Shown here: in pieces, positions 46,115 to 57,966 of the stretch
Layout of the letters: each line of letters starts with the position of its first letter
How positions within the stretch are numbered: the stretch's first letter is position 1
Assembly: GCF_029852145.1 (NCBI RefSeq)
Contig: NC_079973.1
Coordinates: 13,102,385-13,166,384, forward strand
Origin: Microplitis mediator
Taxonomy: Eukaryota > Arthropoda > Insecta > Hymenoptera > Braconidae
Reading direction: 5' to 3'
DNA length: 64,000 bases
Made by a program: the position numbers and the translations under genes
The notes under the pieces: model-generated
Told to the model about the DNA's origin: nothing
Database searches by the model: none
What the model saw: the letters and a program-made list of their open reading frames with translations, nothing else

Positions 46115-49084
46115 ATATGTGTATTAATTTAAGTAGAAAAAAAAATATTTAAACGATAATAAGTTTATTTTTATCCTTAACATTATTTATAAATAAATTC
46201 ATAACTTTATCTATCTGCACTTGAAAGTGTTAATGCAATATAGCGGAAGTATATAAAACCTTCACCATGGACTACTTCCACAACTCTGTGGTAACTGACC
46301 TTCGTTTCGTGGTGAGAATGCACTGCTGTCAAGAACTATTACCAGCCAGCCATGCAACTCTGTTTCCTATACAAATACAATACCCGCATAATACCGTATT
46401 TTTTTCTTAATGAACTTTTTTTTATGTTGTGAGTTATAATTATCTAATATACATTTTACAATTTATTTTGTAAAAACTTTTTTTATTTATCAATGAAAAA
46501 AAAAGTTTTTTCAACAATAATAATTTTTACTATACTCCAGTAAATTCTTATGTTGAATTTTCAAAATTTTCATTGGAAAAATTAAGTAACAAATCGAATT
46601 ACGGTCTTAATTACTTTGACTGGAATACAATTTTAGTCATCATAAATATTTTTAATTTTAACCTTCCTGAAGATTACTATCGTAAAAACTCTAGTCTAAA
46701 ATATATCTTTGCAAAAAATAAAAAAATACCAGCTACAATTAACATATTATGTTTCTTCTAAATTTCAAACTCGAAAAAAATCCAAAGCTCTTGAAATTTA
46801 ATGAGAATTCACGAAATATAAATTATCCAACACTCTTGATTCTCAATCTTCAAGATCTTATATATATATCTACGTGATATTTATACGCATAGAACAAATT
46901 ATAAGATTCCTCTACGCGTAAATTTATAATGTCTTTTACTACTCCAAGTCCCTTATAAATAGATGAAGTTTATTGAAATAATTGATTACTCGATATATTA
47001 AAATTCTGATCATGATTATGGTGGTTCTGTCCCTCGACCTTTGCCAAGCGAATAAATTCGACCTTCGATCTCTTCCAAGACAAACCGGGAAGTTAGTCAA
47101 TAGTCAAACAGCCTTTTTCTTCTCTTTTATTTTCTTATTCTCTTCTTTACTCTTCTTAGCTTAAGCTTGTTCGTCTTGACTACTCGATGGCATCGACCTC
47201 GGTTGCAAACGTCCTCGGGCCACGTCTCGTCTATGAAAAAAAAAGCTAAGTAAAAATAAAAAACACAAGTGCGTGTACCTGCATCTATAGTCTATAAGTT
47301 CTAAAGTAGTCTTAGCTAGCATATAACTATATAGTTATAAATTTTGCCATGGTGAGGATTAGACGAGGCCGATAGAGGATGGTGCTCTCAATCAGGAAGA
47401 CCTAAGAGTTTTAGATTCACGGTAAGATTGAGGCCCGCATAACATCAGACGTCGAGGACATGCTAGTTGGGTTGTGTAAGTGGTTAGGATGTAAAATGAA
47501 TCACTGATGTGAAAGGTGTATATATATAATATAACAACACCTGTATGTATGGGTATAAAAGTCCATCCTTGATGGAGGTTACTCCGGGACATTGTCCTAC
47601 ATTTCCTTGGATATGAACTTGTATCTTCGTTGGACTCGTTGCATTCTCTTTCCTTCGTAAGTTCTTATGGCTGCCCGACACTAATATAATGTAAGAGTCG
47701 TGTCCCCTCCTCACCGTTCATTCGTGTCGAAGAAGAATGCCGCAGTTACTGTTTAGTTATCCTCTCTTTTCACTAGTTTTCTTTCCTCAATTCTCAATCC
47801 TCCTGATGATAATGATAACAGGATAATCCTTCACCATAATTCTTTATGGTTATATTATTTTATTACCCCTTTTTTTAACTACGTCTTTTATTGCTTCACC
47901 TTCTCTTTATCTTATCTTTCCCTTTTCCTTTTTTTTTATTTATTTATTTTTTGATAACGCGTATCATACAAAAGTTAAACAATTACATTTTTAATTGTTC
48001 ATATTAAATAGTTTGTATATATTTTTTCAGGATCAAGTGCAATCTCTCAAGGCTTTTATCCACTTATTTTTTTTTTTAGATAATTTTTAGTTTTTGTAAT
48101 TAAAATTTTCTTAGAAAGTTGTCAAAAAATTTGATAGTAATGAAATTTTTTTTCTTCTATAAGTGTAGTGTAGTTTTTTTGTAATTGATACTTGCAAATA
48201 GAAATGATGTATAATACATATATAGACTATCTTGAAAGTACATTCAACTTGCGTTGAATGACCTCGGACAATAATGTCCCGTGGATTTGGCAGACGTCGT
48301 TATATGCGGCAATAATTTATTTTTTATTTTTTGACACTTGAATAGGTTCAAAAAATCTTCGACTATAAAAATTTAATGATGGATATATTTTTATTACATT
48401 ACGGTACAATGATGATATTTTAAAATTTACATCTATAATAGTAATGGTTGATCGGTTTTATAAAATATTCGTAACTTTGTCTCAAGGTCAAGTTCATTTT
48501 AAGCTTCAATGGATACCAGACTTCCTTAAATTTTTTTTCTTTTTTGGGTTGACTAGATTTTTTTAGTCTGATTTTATTGTCCACAGAAATACAGAAAAAA
48601 AATAACAGGTGCCGAAGGCAGAATTGAGGGGTTGAAAATTATTATATTTGTTAGCAGGTAAAGAAGTTCGTTGATACTATTCTATAAATTAAATCTTGTA
48701 AGCACGAGAAGACGCATCAAGTGAATAGTTACATAAGAAAGGTAAAGGATCTCTTCTGCTCTCCTTGGGCGATCCACATCCGCGATTATGCCACTTTCCA
48801 TTGACCTCGCTTTATCTTTCTTGAAAGCCACGCGCACGCGCGATAGTATCAATCTCAATCACTGTTCTTACATATATAAATATATACATACATATAAAAT
48901 TGGATAAAACATTGTTTTGAAATTTTTTTAATTTAATCATGACAATGCGCATTAAAAAAACGATCGTTAAAATAATTATGTAATTTTAACTGAAAATTGA
49001 ATCAGCCGAAAAACAGATTTCGTTTGTAAAAAAAGTGCGCCAAGTATGCAGCGTAGTAAAAATTTATGAATTCAAAATACTGTC
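46115..49084. other. Non-coding unique DNA with islands
   Basis: Base-balanced islands at 46200-46380, 46980-47960 and 48600-48850. Short open frames (46982-47164, 47392-47714) lack any family feature. No gene supported. Confidence 0.5.
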
Positions 49085-49790
49085 AAAAAACAAATTTTAA
49101 TTTAGTCCTCAAAAGCCTCAATTCCTTTGATGTTTTATTTGCCGCCCAGAAAGTAACTCTGTTTCAGTACTCAAAATCCTCAATGAGAACTATGCTGCCC
49201 TGTCATGACAAAACGACGTATCTCAAAAATTATAGTTTCGAGAAAATAGCGTTTAAAGTTTCAACAGAATTTGAGTACAATTTAACAGAAAAATTAATTT
49301 CTGTTATGACAAAACGTTGTAACTCGAGATACGTTTTTTGTATTGTAACAAACTAATGCTTATTTTGATAAATAGACGAAATTGTTTTGACAAAACGCTG
49401 TGAAAATATACTTTTTTTTTCATTTCTTTTATACGCACATTTGATCAATATTATTGGCATAATTAATTAAATTAGTAAAATTTTGATGATACCCTATTAT
49501 TAAGTGACACTAAATAAACCTTTTTAGCTTTGTTACGACAAAACAGCGTATCTCGAGAACCGTCGTTTTGTCAAAACAGGGCAGTTATGAGGTCTAAATG
49601 CGAGTAATTTATCGATTTTAAATTATAAGTAAGACCTCAAAATCCTCATCGAATGAAAAATTATACTTCGGAGTTTGAAAAATTTTAGGTAGAAAAGGGA
49701 GGGGAGAGAAAACGTCGAATGAGATTTTTGATCCAGATTATGTTATTCCATTTTAGTCCTCAAAGTGGTAAAATTGGTCGTACACTCAGA
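49085..49790 (-). mobile_element. Family W element copy 2 (inverted, right end lost), interrupted by V2
   Basis: CAAAAAACAAATTTTAATTT start and CTCAATTCCTTTGATG words inverse to W1. Sequence is continuous where W1 holds V1, and interrupted by V2 where W1 is continuous. Confidence 0.85.
49195..49585 (+). mobile_element. Element V copy 2, nested in W2
   Basis: Ends CTGCCCTGTCATGACAAAAC and inverted CTGCCCTGTTTTGACAAAAC; TATG flanks on both sides (one extra T at the right), while W1 shows a single TATG at the corresponding empty site. Confidence 0.9.
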
Positions 49791-49792
49791 GA

Positions 49793-50784
49793 AAAATTGA
49801 GTTAATTTAACTATAAAATTATAGTGCAATAACGCTTCAACTTTTTAATCATAATTTCTACACAATGATTCGAAAAAAAAATGTCAAAAAAAATCGGAGA
49901 AAAAAAAAAAATTGCAACTTGTTTTTTTGTGATCGAAATTTTTTTTTTTACAGTTTTCGGAAATTTTTTTTTTTGTGTCTTTTCCTTGCATTTAGTGAGT
50001 AACTAACGCAAAATTTTTTCATTTTGATTACGATTACTCAATTAAAGGAACAAAACTTGTTCCTTTAATTGTTTTGCAAAACTTTGATCAATCCACCCCG
50101 AAAAATAGTTCTAAGATCAATTTAAAAATTTGCAGGGTTATTGGAGGTACATTAAGCTTGAAAAGTACCTGGCAACATTATTTTTTTTATCGATATTTAC
50201 GAAGTAGCAATTGATTTACTGAAAAACCAAAAAAGTCCCTTTTTTGTACTCACTTCATATGGATGTTCAAAGGATAAAAAAAAATTTTTTTCATAAATCA
50301 TGATGAAAGGGTCTTGTAGGGAATTTATTCAAGTTTTTAACGCCGCCCTCAAGTTTAATGTGTGATCATTGGTACCTGAAATATCGATGATCAAACCCAA
50401 AAGGATTATTTTTCGTTTGAAGGCTGATATCTCAGTGACAAGTTGTCGTACGAATCTAAAAAAAAAAAATACAAATTAAAGCTGATTAAATTTGCTAAGC
50501 GACCTATGCATTGGTTGAGCTAAAAAAATTTTTCCGCAGCCCGCGGACTCTCTCAAAGAAAAGAAAAAATTTAGAAAATTTTTGTCTCGCAGTATTTTTC
50601 ATGTTTGCGCAATGGCTGAAGGTCTAAAAAAAATTTAATTAAAATGCGTCGAAACTAGAGATTTCGAGCTACAAAATGATTTTTTTAAATCTCGATACGA
50701 TTATTTTCCACAAAATAACAGCTTTGCAAGAACCACTAAAAAATGTCTAAAATTTTTCTGTTCCTTCAATTTATGGCATGAGTG
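49793..50784. mobile_element. Possible TA-flanked element
   Basis: Ends CACTCAGAGAAAAATTGA and inverted CACTCATGCCATAAATTGA flanked by TA. The interior has no repeats of the other families. Confidence 0.45.
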
Positions 50785-51090
50785 TACAATTGATACAAAT
50801 CTAGTGCATAAGTCAAGTAAACTATACATTTGTGATCAAGTGAACAATTATTTTAGTTATCACGATTAGAAGATTATATTTGTAGTATCTCTAACTTTTA
50901 TTCTGTTCTAATTTTATATTTGAATGAACTGTCGTATGACTGGAATATATAACTTCTGAAATAAATTTCTTACCAGGGACACTACAAGTGGTAGGCGCCG
51001 TCTAGTGGCGAGAACCCCGAACTACTCCCATCGCCGTTGCCTACCCAGGTAGAAATAGTATATTACACAACTAGGGAAGTAAAGTAAGAA

Positions 51091-52049
51091 ATGTCTCAGA
51101 TCGCATGTAATTGTTGGCCGAGGCGAAGCCGATATATTGGATCTAGAATGTTTCCTGTATTGGATAAATTAACTTGTGATGATTCTGAAGATTATACTGA
51201 TAGCTTAGAGTATTCGCCGTTAAATCGTGCTAGTAATCGTAAAAATATAACCAGAACATCAACTGCTAAAAACGCTGATGATAATGATGATGATGATGGT
51301 GATGAAAATCAAGATTATACTGGTGCAGGTGGATTGAAATTTAAATGATTACAAGAAAAATGGGAATCAATGGTTGGTAAAGATGACACACGTGGTAGAG
51401 AAACTAATAATACAACACTTTACCATCATCACCACTTAGGACTCCTACTGGTGTTACTAAATCTAAAATTCCTCGGCTATTGACATCACCAATAAAACAA
51501 CCAACAAATAGTCTATCTGGTACGAAAAATAAAACTGTTACTGGTATACCTGTTAAAAAATCAATTCCCAGTGCATCAAATAAAATTTTGCCGAAAAAAC
51601 CAACAGATTCAAAACTTAAAGAATCATCTAGACGCACTAGTCGTGTTGACCAAGATCATAATGTCACTCCAAGAACACATTTAACGCGCCCGAGTTCATC
51701 ACTACCTTATAAATTTTACCTCTAAAAAAAAAAAATTGATTTCAGCGCAGAATTGTTTCAACATCTCTTCCAAGACCAAATACTCCATCTGCTTCAGAAG
51801 CTAATACTCAATCAAAATATCCAGTAAAGTAAATTAAATTGTTTACGACTAAAATATAATTAATGTGATTTCAAAAAATGTTATTTCAGAAAAGTACGCA
51901 CTCTAACTCATCGGCTTCCGTCAGATAATGGTCACTTATCTTTTAACGAAGGCGACAGACTGAAAGTTATCTTGGAAGTAGATAGCAAATGGTTATTATG
52001 CGCAAAGGATGATCGTAAGAGCTTAGCACTAAGAGTTTGCGTGACATAA
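51091..52049 (+). pseudogene. Broken copy of an SH3-domain protein gene, introns retained
   Basis: Reads MSQIACNCWPRRSRYIG... to GLKFK, a TGA (51346-51348), then LQEKWESMVGKDD. A frameshift near 51415 leads to SPLRTPTGVTKSKIPRLLTS and a Ser/Lys/Pro-rich stretch to about 51715. A TTTCAG acceptor precedes RRIVSTSLPRPNTPSASEAN (51746-51828), a GTAAAT donor follows, and after a TTTCAG acceptor at 51889 an exon reads KKVRTLTHRLPSDNGHLSF, EGDRLKVILEV, KWLLCAKDDR, ending at TAA 52047-52049. The pattern LSFNEGD...W-L is an SH3 fold signature, like that in RUN/SH3 (RUSC-type) proteins. The stop, the frameshift and the missing donor GT near 51713 say pseudogene; the two intact intron junctions say DNA-level rather than mRNA-derived copying. 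Parent gene identity is a guess. Confidence 0.6.
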
Positions 52050-55000
52050 AATGATTTTTTCATCGGCCCATATAACAATTTTTTAAAATTCTTGAGCAAG
52101 TCTGCTCTCAAAATCGATAGGTGCTAGTATCTTTTTCTACGTGTCTTACTGCAGATACTTGTGACCAGATTTAAATTGCAACCCATACCCAGTAAATTTA
52201 AATTTCGATAATTACTTAAAAAATATTAAATTATCGATGCCAGCGTTGTAATGCTTATGAGCGTCACGGCTGCCAAAAGCTCAGGATGACAACCGTGTTA
52301 TAGCAATTGTCGAGCTCGAGTCTGTATGTGCGTAGCGCCAATGGGGGTAGATGTATCTTTTACCTCTTTTACCCTTCATAGTAATGTCTCTCGATTAATT
52401 TTATGTAATCTATTATCGTGTGCCAAAAAGTAAAAGGGCGCATACCAGTGTATGGGCCCTTTTAGCTCTGCAAAGCTAAGAAGGCGCATTAATTTTTTTT
52501 TCATCGCCAATTGATTAGTAAACATTTTCTACGCTTGAAAATCAAACATAGATTTCCAAAAGCTAAAAGGACCTATGTCTTTAATTATGCGCCCTTTGAG
52601 CTTTAGGAATTCGAAAATTTTGTGACCTAAAGTTAAACTATTTTTTTTTTCTAAGGAATTTATTAAAAAAGCTTAGCTCAAGTCTAAAAATGAAAAAAAA
52701 AATCTGGGTGTCGATTAGCCCCCTCCTCGAGCTCGAAAATCCTATTGCATGCACTTGATTTTTTATGAGCTTTTCAAGCTCTATCAAGTTACTTTCTATG
52801 CTAAAGTTTGAAAATTTAAGAATCGAAAATCATTAATAAAGAACGGTTTCTAAATTTTAATTCCTGATTATGTTCAATAAAATAAACGTATTGAGGCAGA
52901 AATCACTGTCAGTGATCAAAATCAAGATTTAAATAAGTTTTGAGTCATGTCAGAGCAATAATATACGATAAAATATCCGAGAAAAATATTAAAAACTGTG
53001 TTTTTTCAAATTTTTGTTGATAATATGATTTAAACTAAAGAACAAGTTAGATGACATTATATGATGATCAAAAGAGACCATAAAGAGGAAAAGTTTATAT
53101 GATTTTAGACACGTTTTAGTACATTATATCTAAAAATTTTGTTTTTTAGAAAAGTTTTTAAAAATTGGAGCTAAATACCGTTCGGTCTACGGTATAGAGA
53201 CACGGCAGGCTCGCGCCATGACACTTCACACATATACATGTGTTTGATTTGAACGTGTACTTGGCGCGAGATACTACCGTGTCTCCTGATTATGATTTCT
53301 CTAGAAAAAACAACATAAAATGTTATTTTTTTGACTTTTCAACACCGATAGCTTTTGATCTAATTAACCGATTTTGACGTTTGAGGTGACAATCGGCGCG
53401 TTTTATTAAATTCTACAGGTAATCAATTTGATTTTATCCGTGCTACTAAACGCGTGATTATCTTTACTAAATATTTTATAGTTTCTAATAATTTATTTTG
53501 TTGGTGGATGATAAAATATTGAGTTAAAACAACCAAATATATGATTGACAATGGGCAATCAAATCATTTTGTTGTCTTCATTACTAAAATTGGTAACTGT
53601 TTAGAATCGCGGCTCCACCTGTTTATATCAAGCAAAAAACCAAAATTATTCAAATTGCCAAGAGACTTGTTTCATTCTCTGGCATTTGTCGGCGGATTAA
53701 AGATGTACTTGCTTATTTAGGTGTTATTTAAGCATTAATGAATAGTACGTGTATACCAAAGGTATAAAATTTGTTTGATTTACATATTTAGTTTGAAATT
53801 TTTCTGTTCCGTGCTACACTGCACCATTTGACATATTTTTCTTTTAATTCTATGTATTGACTCTTAAGTCAACCACCAAAACTTAAGATATATGCCTATT
53901 TGCCATAATTTCTGTAGTTTTGTCCTGAGTACGTTAACGGACTCGTCAGTAAGGCTATGTTAACGCACTCTTGCCTTAGACTACATCTCTTACTAGTACG
54001 AGCCGGCGTGAAACTGTGTTGCGGGCTTCAGCCAGACACTATACTAGCAAAGGAAGGCGGATACCGTCCAAACTACTTGCAACCAAGTGCTAGGTGAGCT
54101 GTTGTACACCGTTAGTGTATTGAAATAACAGAAATATGCCAATTTTCACTATACAAGAGCTCAAAAAATATTTTTAACTCTTAGTTAGATCTTTCTATCG
54201 CCACCGTCCATCTTACGGGATTAATAAAATTAATTATTTGTATTTATTAGAAATTTATTAAATTTATTTTGGAAAATTAGCATAATTTGTGTCATTTTTT
54301 ATCAATTTTGCACACTTTAGTTACAAGGCCCGGATAAATATCTTGTGTTAAAGACATGAATACATACAGAAAATTCTTTCCGCCGTGTAGCAGAACACGT
54401 GGAAAAAGTTTAATTATAGATCTTTGATGTGTGAGCACTTGGAACTTTGGAAAATGCGTGGAGTCGCTATTGTCAACAATTACCCTAAAATTTAGTTGTC
54501 AAGAGAAAATTTTTTACTCAGTGTTGGATTAAAATTTGACTGAGTTATAATAATCATTCATAATCTTTCATCGATTGAGATCCTTGCGAAACAGTTATAA
54601 TTCCATTTTTAAAGACCAAAACTCTTTAGTATAGTATTGGAAGTTTGAGCCCTTAATATTGATTTTAAGAGGTATATCCTTACGACTATTAGTGTTTTGA
54701 CAAAAATTTCATTTTTTACCCAAAACTCGTAAATCATCTATCTGAAAAATTTAAGCAATGTATATTCTTAAAGGAAATTGAATTCCCTACAAAAAATCTC
54801 TCTTAGTAAATTGACGTAAAACAAGCCGTTTCCTTCTAACCGTGCCTTAAAAATTGATTTGTTTTTTAAATTCTTTGTTTCTATTTTGGATTTTTGTGCC
54901 TACTAGAAATATTAAAATTTTTTTTAGTCAAGATACATATTCTTGAAGGAAATTTAATGATCTACAAAAAAGGTCTTTTAACAATTTTTGCTAAATTCAC

Positions 55001-56280
55001 TTCTTTAAAAGTTATTCAAAGTTATTGAAGTCGTTTTGACTCAACTTCAACCATGAATAACTTTCGAAGGAGTTCTTCATATCAAAATTAATATCAATAT
55101 TAAGGACTCAAATTTGCACAATAATTTCTTTTGGTCATCAGGAGTAATATTTTCACACTATCGAAAAAAACAAATAGTCGATTTTTTTGGCCCAGTCTAA
55201 TCTATATTGTCTATATTACTCGGAGGGATGTATGGGATCTAACGAAAGTCAATGGCTACAAATCTATGTGTACTATTCACATGCACGAGTGAGTCCGTAC
55301 GAGTCGTAGGTGGAAACCGGTCGCGAACATGAAGAATACAGGACATATAGATCGTCTGCAGTAATTCACGAGAATTATAAAATGACGTATATAAAATTTT
55401 TTAAACTCATGTACAGTCATTACTATTTTAATATTTTTTTCTGAAATATTTAATGAGAAAAAAAACTTTACTCTCATCACTTATCATATAAATATTTAAT
55501 ATCTGATTATAAATTATTGTATTATAATAAATATCAACAGATAAATAAAGAAATTATTTAATAGTTTTAAAACTCATGCAAAGAAAATTGTTTTTTTTTT
55601 TTTTTGTTAATTGTATTTAATAAATACTCATTTGTATATTTAAATATCCTTATATATATTGGAATAACCAGTAACTTATAATATTATTTATATTACAATA
55701 ATAACAGAATTAAACTTGAAATAACAACACCATAATTAACAGCGGTAAAAGAAAAGGCAAAGAAAGATAGTTTATTGATATACAGATGTTCGCTGTTTTA
55801 ATGTCGTCAAAAAACTGACTCCCCAAGTATCACACTTGCTTTTGTGACATCTATAAGATATCAGTTTTTAGGCTTCTTTTTGACATATCGATAAGGCAGC
55901 AATATGTTGACAAGATCAGAAATTTATGTCACCGAAAAAATGTCTACTTAAAAGACTTGGCACAAGTGTAGACAAAAAGTAAATTACAAATAGTGGTAAA
56001 TAAGTCCTCTTAATGACTTTTTAATTGAACTAAGACAGGAAAAACAAGACGAATTTTCTCTGTTTCCGGAGCCAACATTTGCATGTCTTATTTATACCAA
56101 AAAAGGTGACTTTGAGACAAAAAACAATTTGTCTTATTCTTTTAAAAGACATCTTAAAGTTGTCTCTGTGCTACTTGGGTCTAGTCGGGTTTCTATAAAA
56201 CAAGAGAAGAAGGCATTCGTTTTCTAGATATTCAAATATTTAAAAAGATCAGTTTCACTTTCGTTACAATGTATATATTA
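52050..56280. other. Non-coding DNA with foldback remnants
   Basis: A foldback with AAAAGGGCGCATA and inverse at 52432-52600, a strong hairpin at 53197-53285, GC-balanced DNA at 53940-54120, and a segment at 53340-53450 that resembles part of the insertion in X2 (GAGGTGACAATCGGCGCG versus GAGGTGGCAATCGACGTG). No gene. Confidence 0.5.
53197..53285. repeat. 89-nt GC-rich hairpin
   Basis: GAGACACGG...TCGCGCCA pairs with TGGCGCGA...CCGTGTCTC around a loop containing ACACATATACATGTGT. The size suits a microRNA precursor, but a transposon remnant is equally possible. Confidence 0.5.
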
Positions 56281-57716
56281 GGGTGGTCGTTCAATATTAA
56301 ATTTTCTCAGACGCCCCACAAAAAGCTTCTTTTTAGTGAAGGGACTATCAAAGTTCATTTTTCGATACAGTTGAGGTTTTTTTTAAATATCTCATGAAAT
56401 ATGCAGATTAAAGGAAAAAATCGTAGGAACAATTTTGTAGGAAATTAAATTCTTGATAAAAAAGGTCATGTTCATTTTTTTTTATAAAATGTGTATTTAT
56501 AAAGATATTTTAAAAAATCGATCTATCGATCTATAGCTCGAAAAAATTGTTGTGAATACTTTTGTATGCCGTTGTTTTCGAAAAAAAAAAAGTTTTTTGC
56601 CATTTTTTCTCCAACGATATCTTTCAAACGAATTGATCCATTGAGACGGTTGAGGTGGCAATCGACGTGTTTCATTGAGTTCTAAAGCTAATTAGATTTT
56701 AGAATTCGATTTATCAAGTCGTTTTTGAGATATTTCGAAAAAAATAAAAAAAAAATTTTTTTTTAATTTTTTCGACAACGGTTTCTCTTGAACGAATGAA
56801 TCGATTTTTGATGGTTGATGTGGCATTCGACGCGGCTTATAAAGTTTTAAAGCTGATGAGATTTTAGAGTCAATCCCTCGAGCACATTACAAGTTATCCA
56901 AAAAAAAAATTTTTGAAAAAATTTTATTTTTGGAATATCTCAGAACGCGCCCTACCGATTAGGCTCAATTTTTTACAGCTTTAAAATATTGACAAGCCGC
57001 GTCGAATGCCACCTTAACGAGCAAAATCGGTTCATCTGTTCAAAAGTTGCAGATATTTACATACGTACATACACACATACACTCGGGCATCATCTTGAAA
57101 TTAGTCTGAATAGTTTCCTAAAACCTCAAAACGTCATGATCTATCAGAAATTCGATTTTCGAAAATTAAACCGAAACCAATAACTTTCCGAATTTTTGAA
57201 AATTTCCAATTTTCTTAGCGGGAAGTTAAAAAACTTTTTTAGATCTTATAAATTGAGCATTTAAAGGATTACGAATATGAAAAATAACGTTTCTTCTTAA
57301 ATATAGACAACTTCGTAACTCGTAACATATCAATCATTGATGCTTGATATAGTTTCTACATACTCAGAAAAATGTTATTTTCAACATTTGTAATTCTTAA
57401 AATATGCTCAATTCATAGAATCTAAAAAAAGTTTTTTCAAAATATCTTCGTAAATACACATTTTATAAAAAAAATGAACATGACCTTTTTTGTCAAGAAT
57501 TCAATTTCCAACCAAATTGTTGCTATGATTTTTTCCGCTAATCTGCATATTTCATAAGATCTTTAAAAAAAACCTCAACTGTATCAAAAAATGAACTTTA
57601 ATCGTCCTCAAGCTCGTGTTCTTTTTACTTAAAAAGAAAAAATCAAATTCCCCACTTATTTTTTCACTAAAAAGAATTTTTTATGTGGCGTCTGAGAAAA
57701 TTTAATTTTATCACCC
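56281..57716. mobile_element. Long-TIR element X2
   Basis: GGGTGGTCGTTCAATATTA to the inverse GGGTGATAAAATTAAATTTTC, TA-flanked, inverted arms of about 230 bp and more. It lacks the Y and Z insertions of X1 but holds its own insertion at about 56515-57226, ending in AATTTTCTTAGCGGGAAGTT. Confidence 0.85.
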
Positions 57717-57856
57717 TAATATATACTTATCAGGTTCATGAACTACGGCATATTAACAGCAAAATAAATTTATATATAACTTGTACTCAATATCCATCTT
57801 TCAATACTCAATTGCACTCTAATATAATTTTATGTATAATTTAATTTAATTATTCA

Positions 57857-57966
57857 TTATAATAAATCAGCTTTTAATTTCATTGGAGGATTTTCAATAA
57901 TATGTTTACTTTGAATTAAGCGTAATTCTTTTTTTCTCGCTTCTTGTGCATTTTTATTTTGATAAA
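57857..57966 (-). CDS. Pdxk: Pdxk exon 7 (residues 260-295 and stop)
   Basis: ELRLIQSKHIIENPPMKLKA is the family's C-terminal motif; TAA at 57859-57857. Confidence 0.95.
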
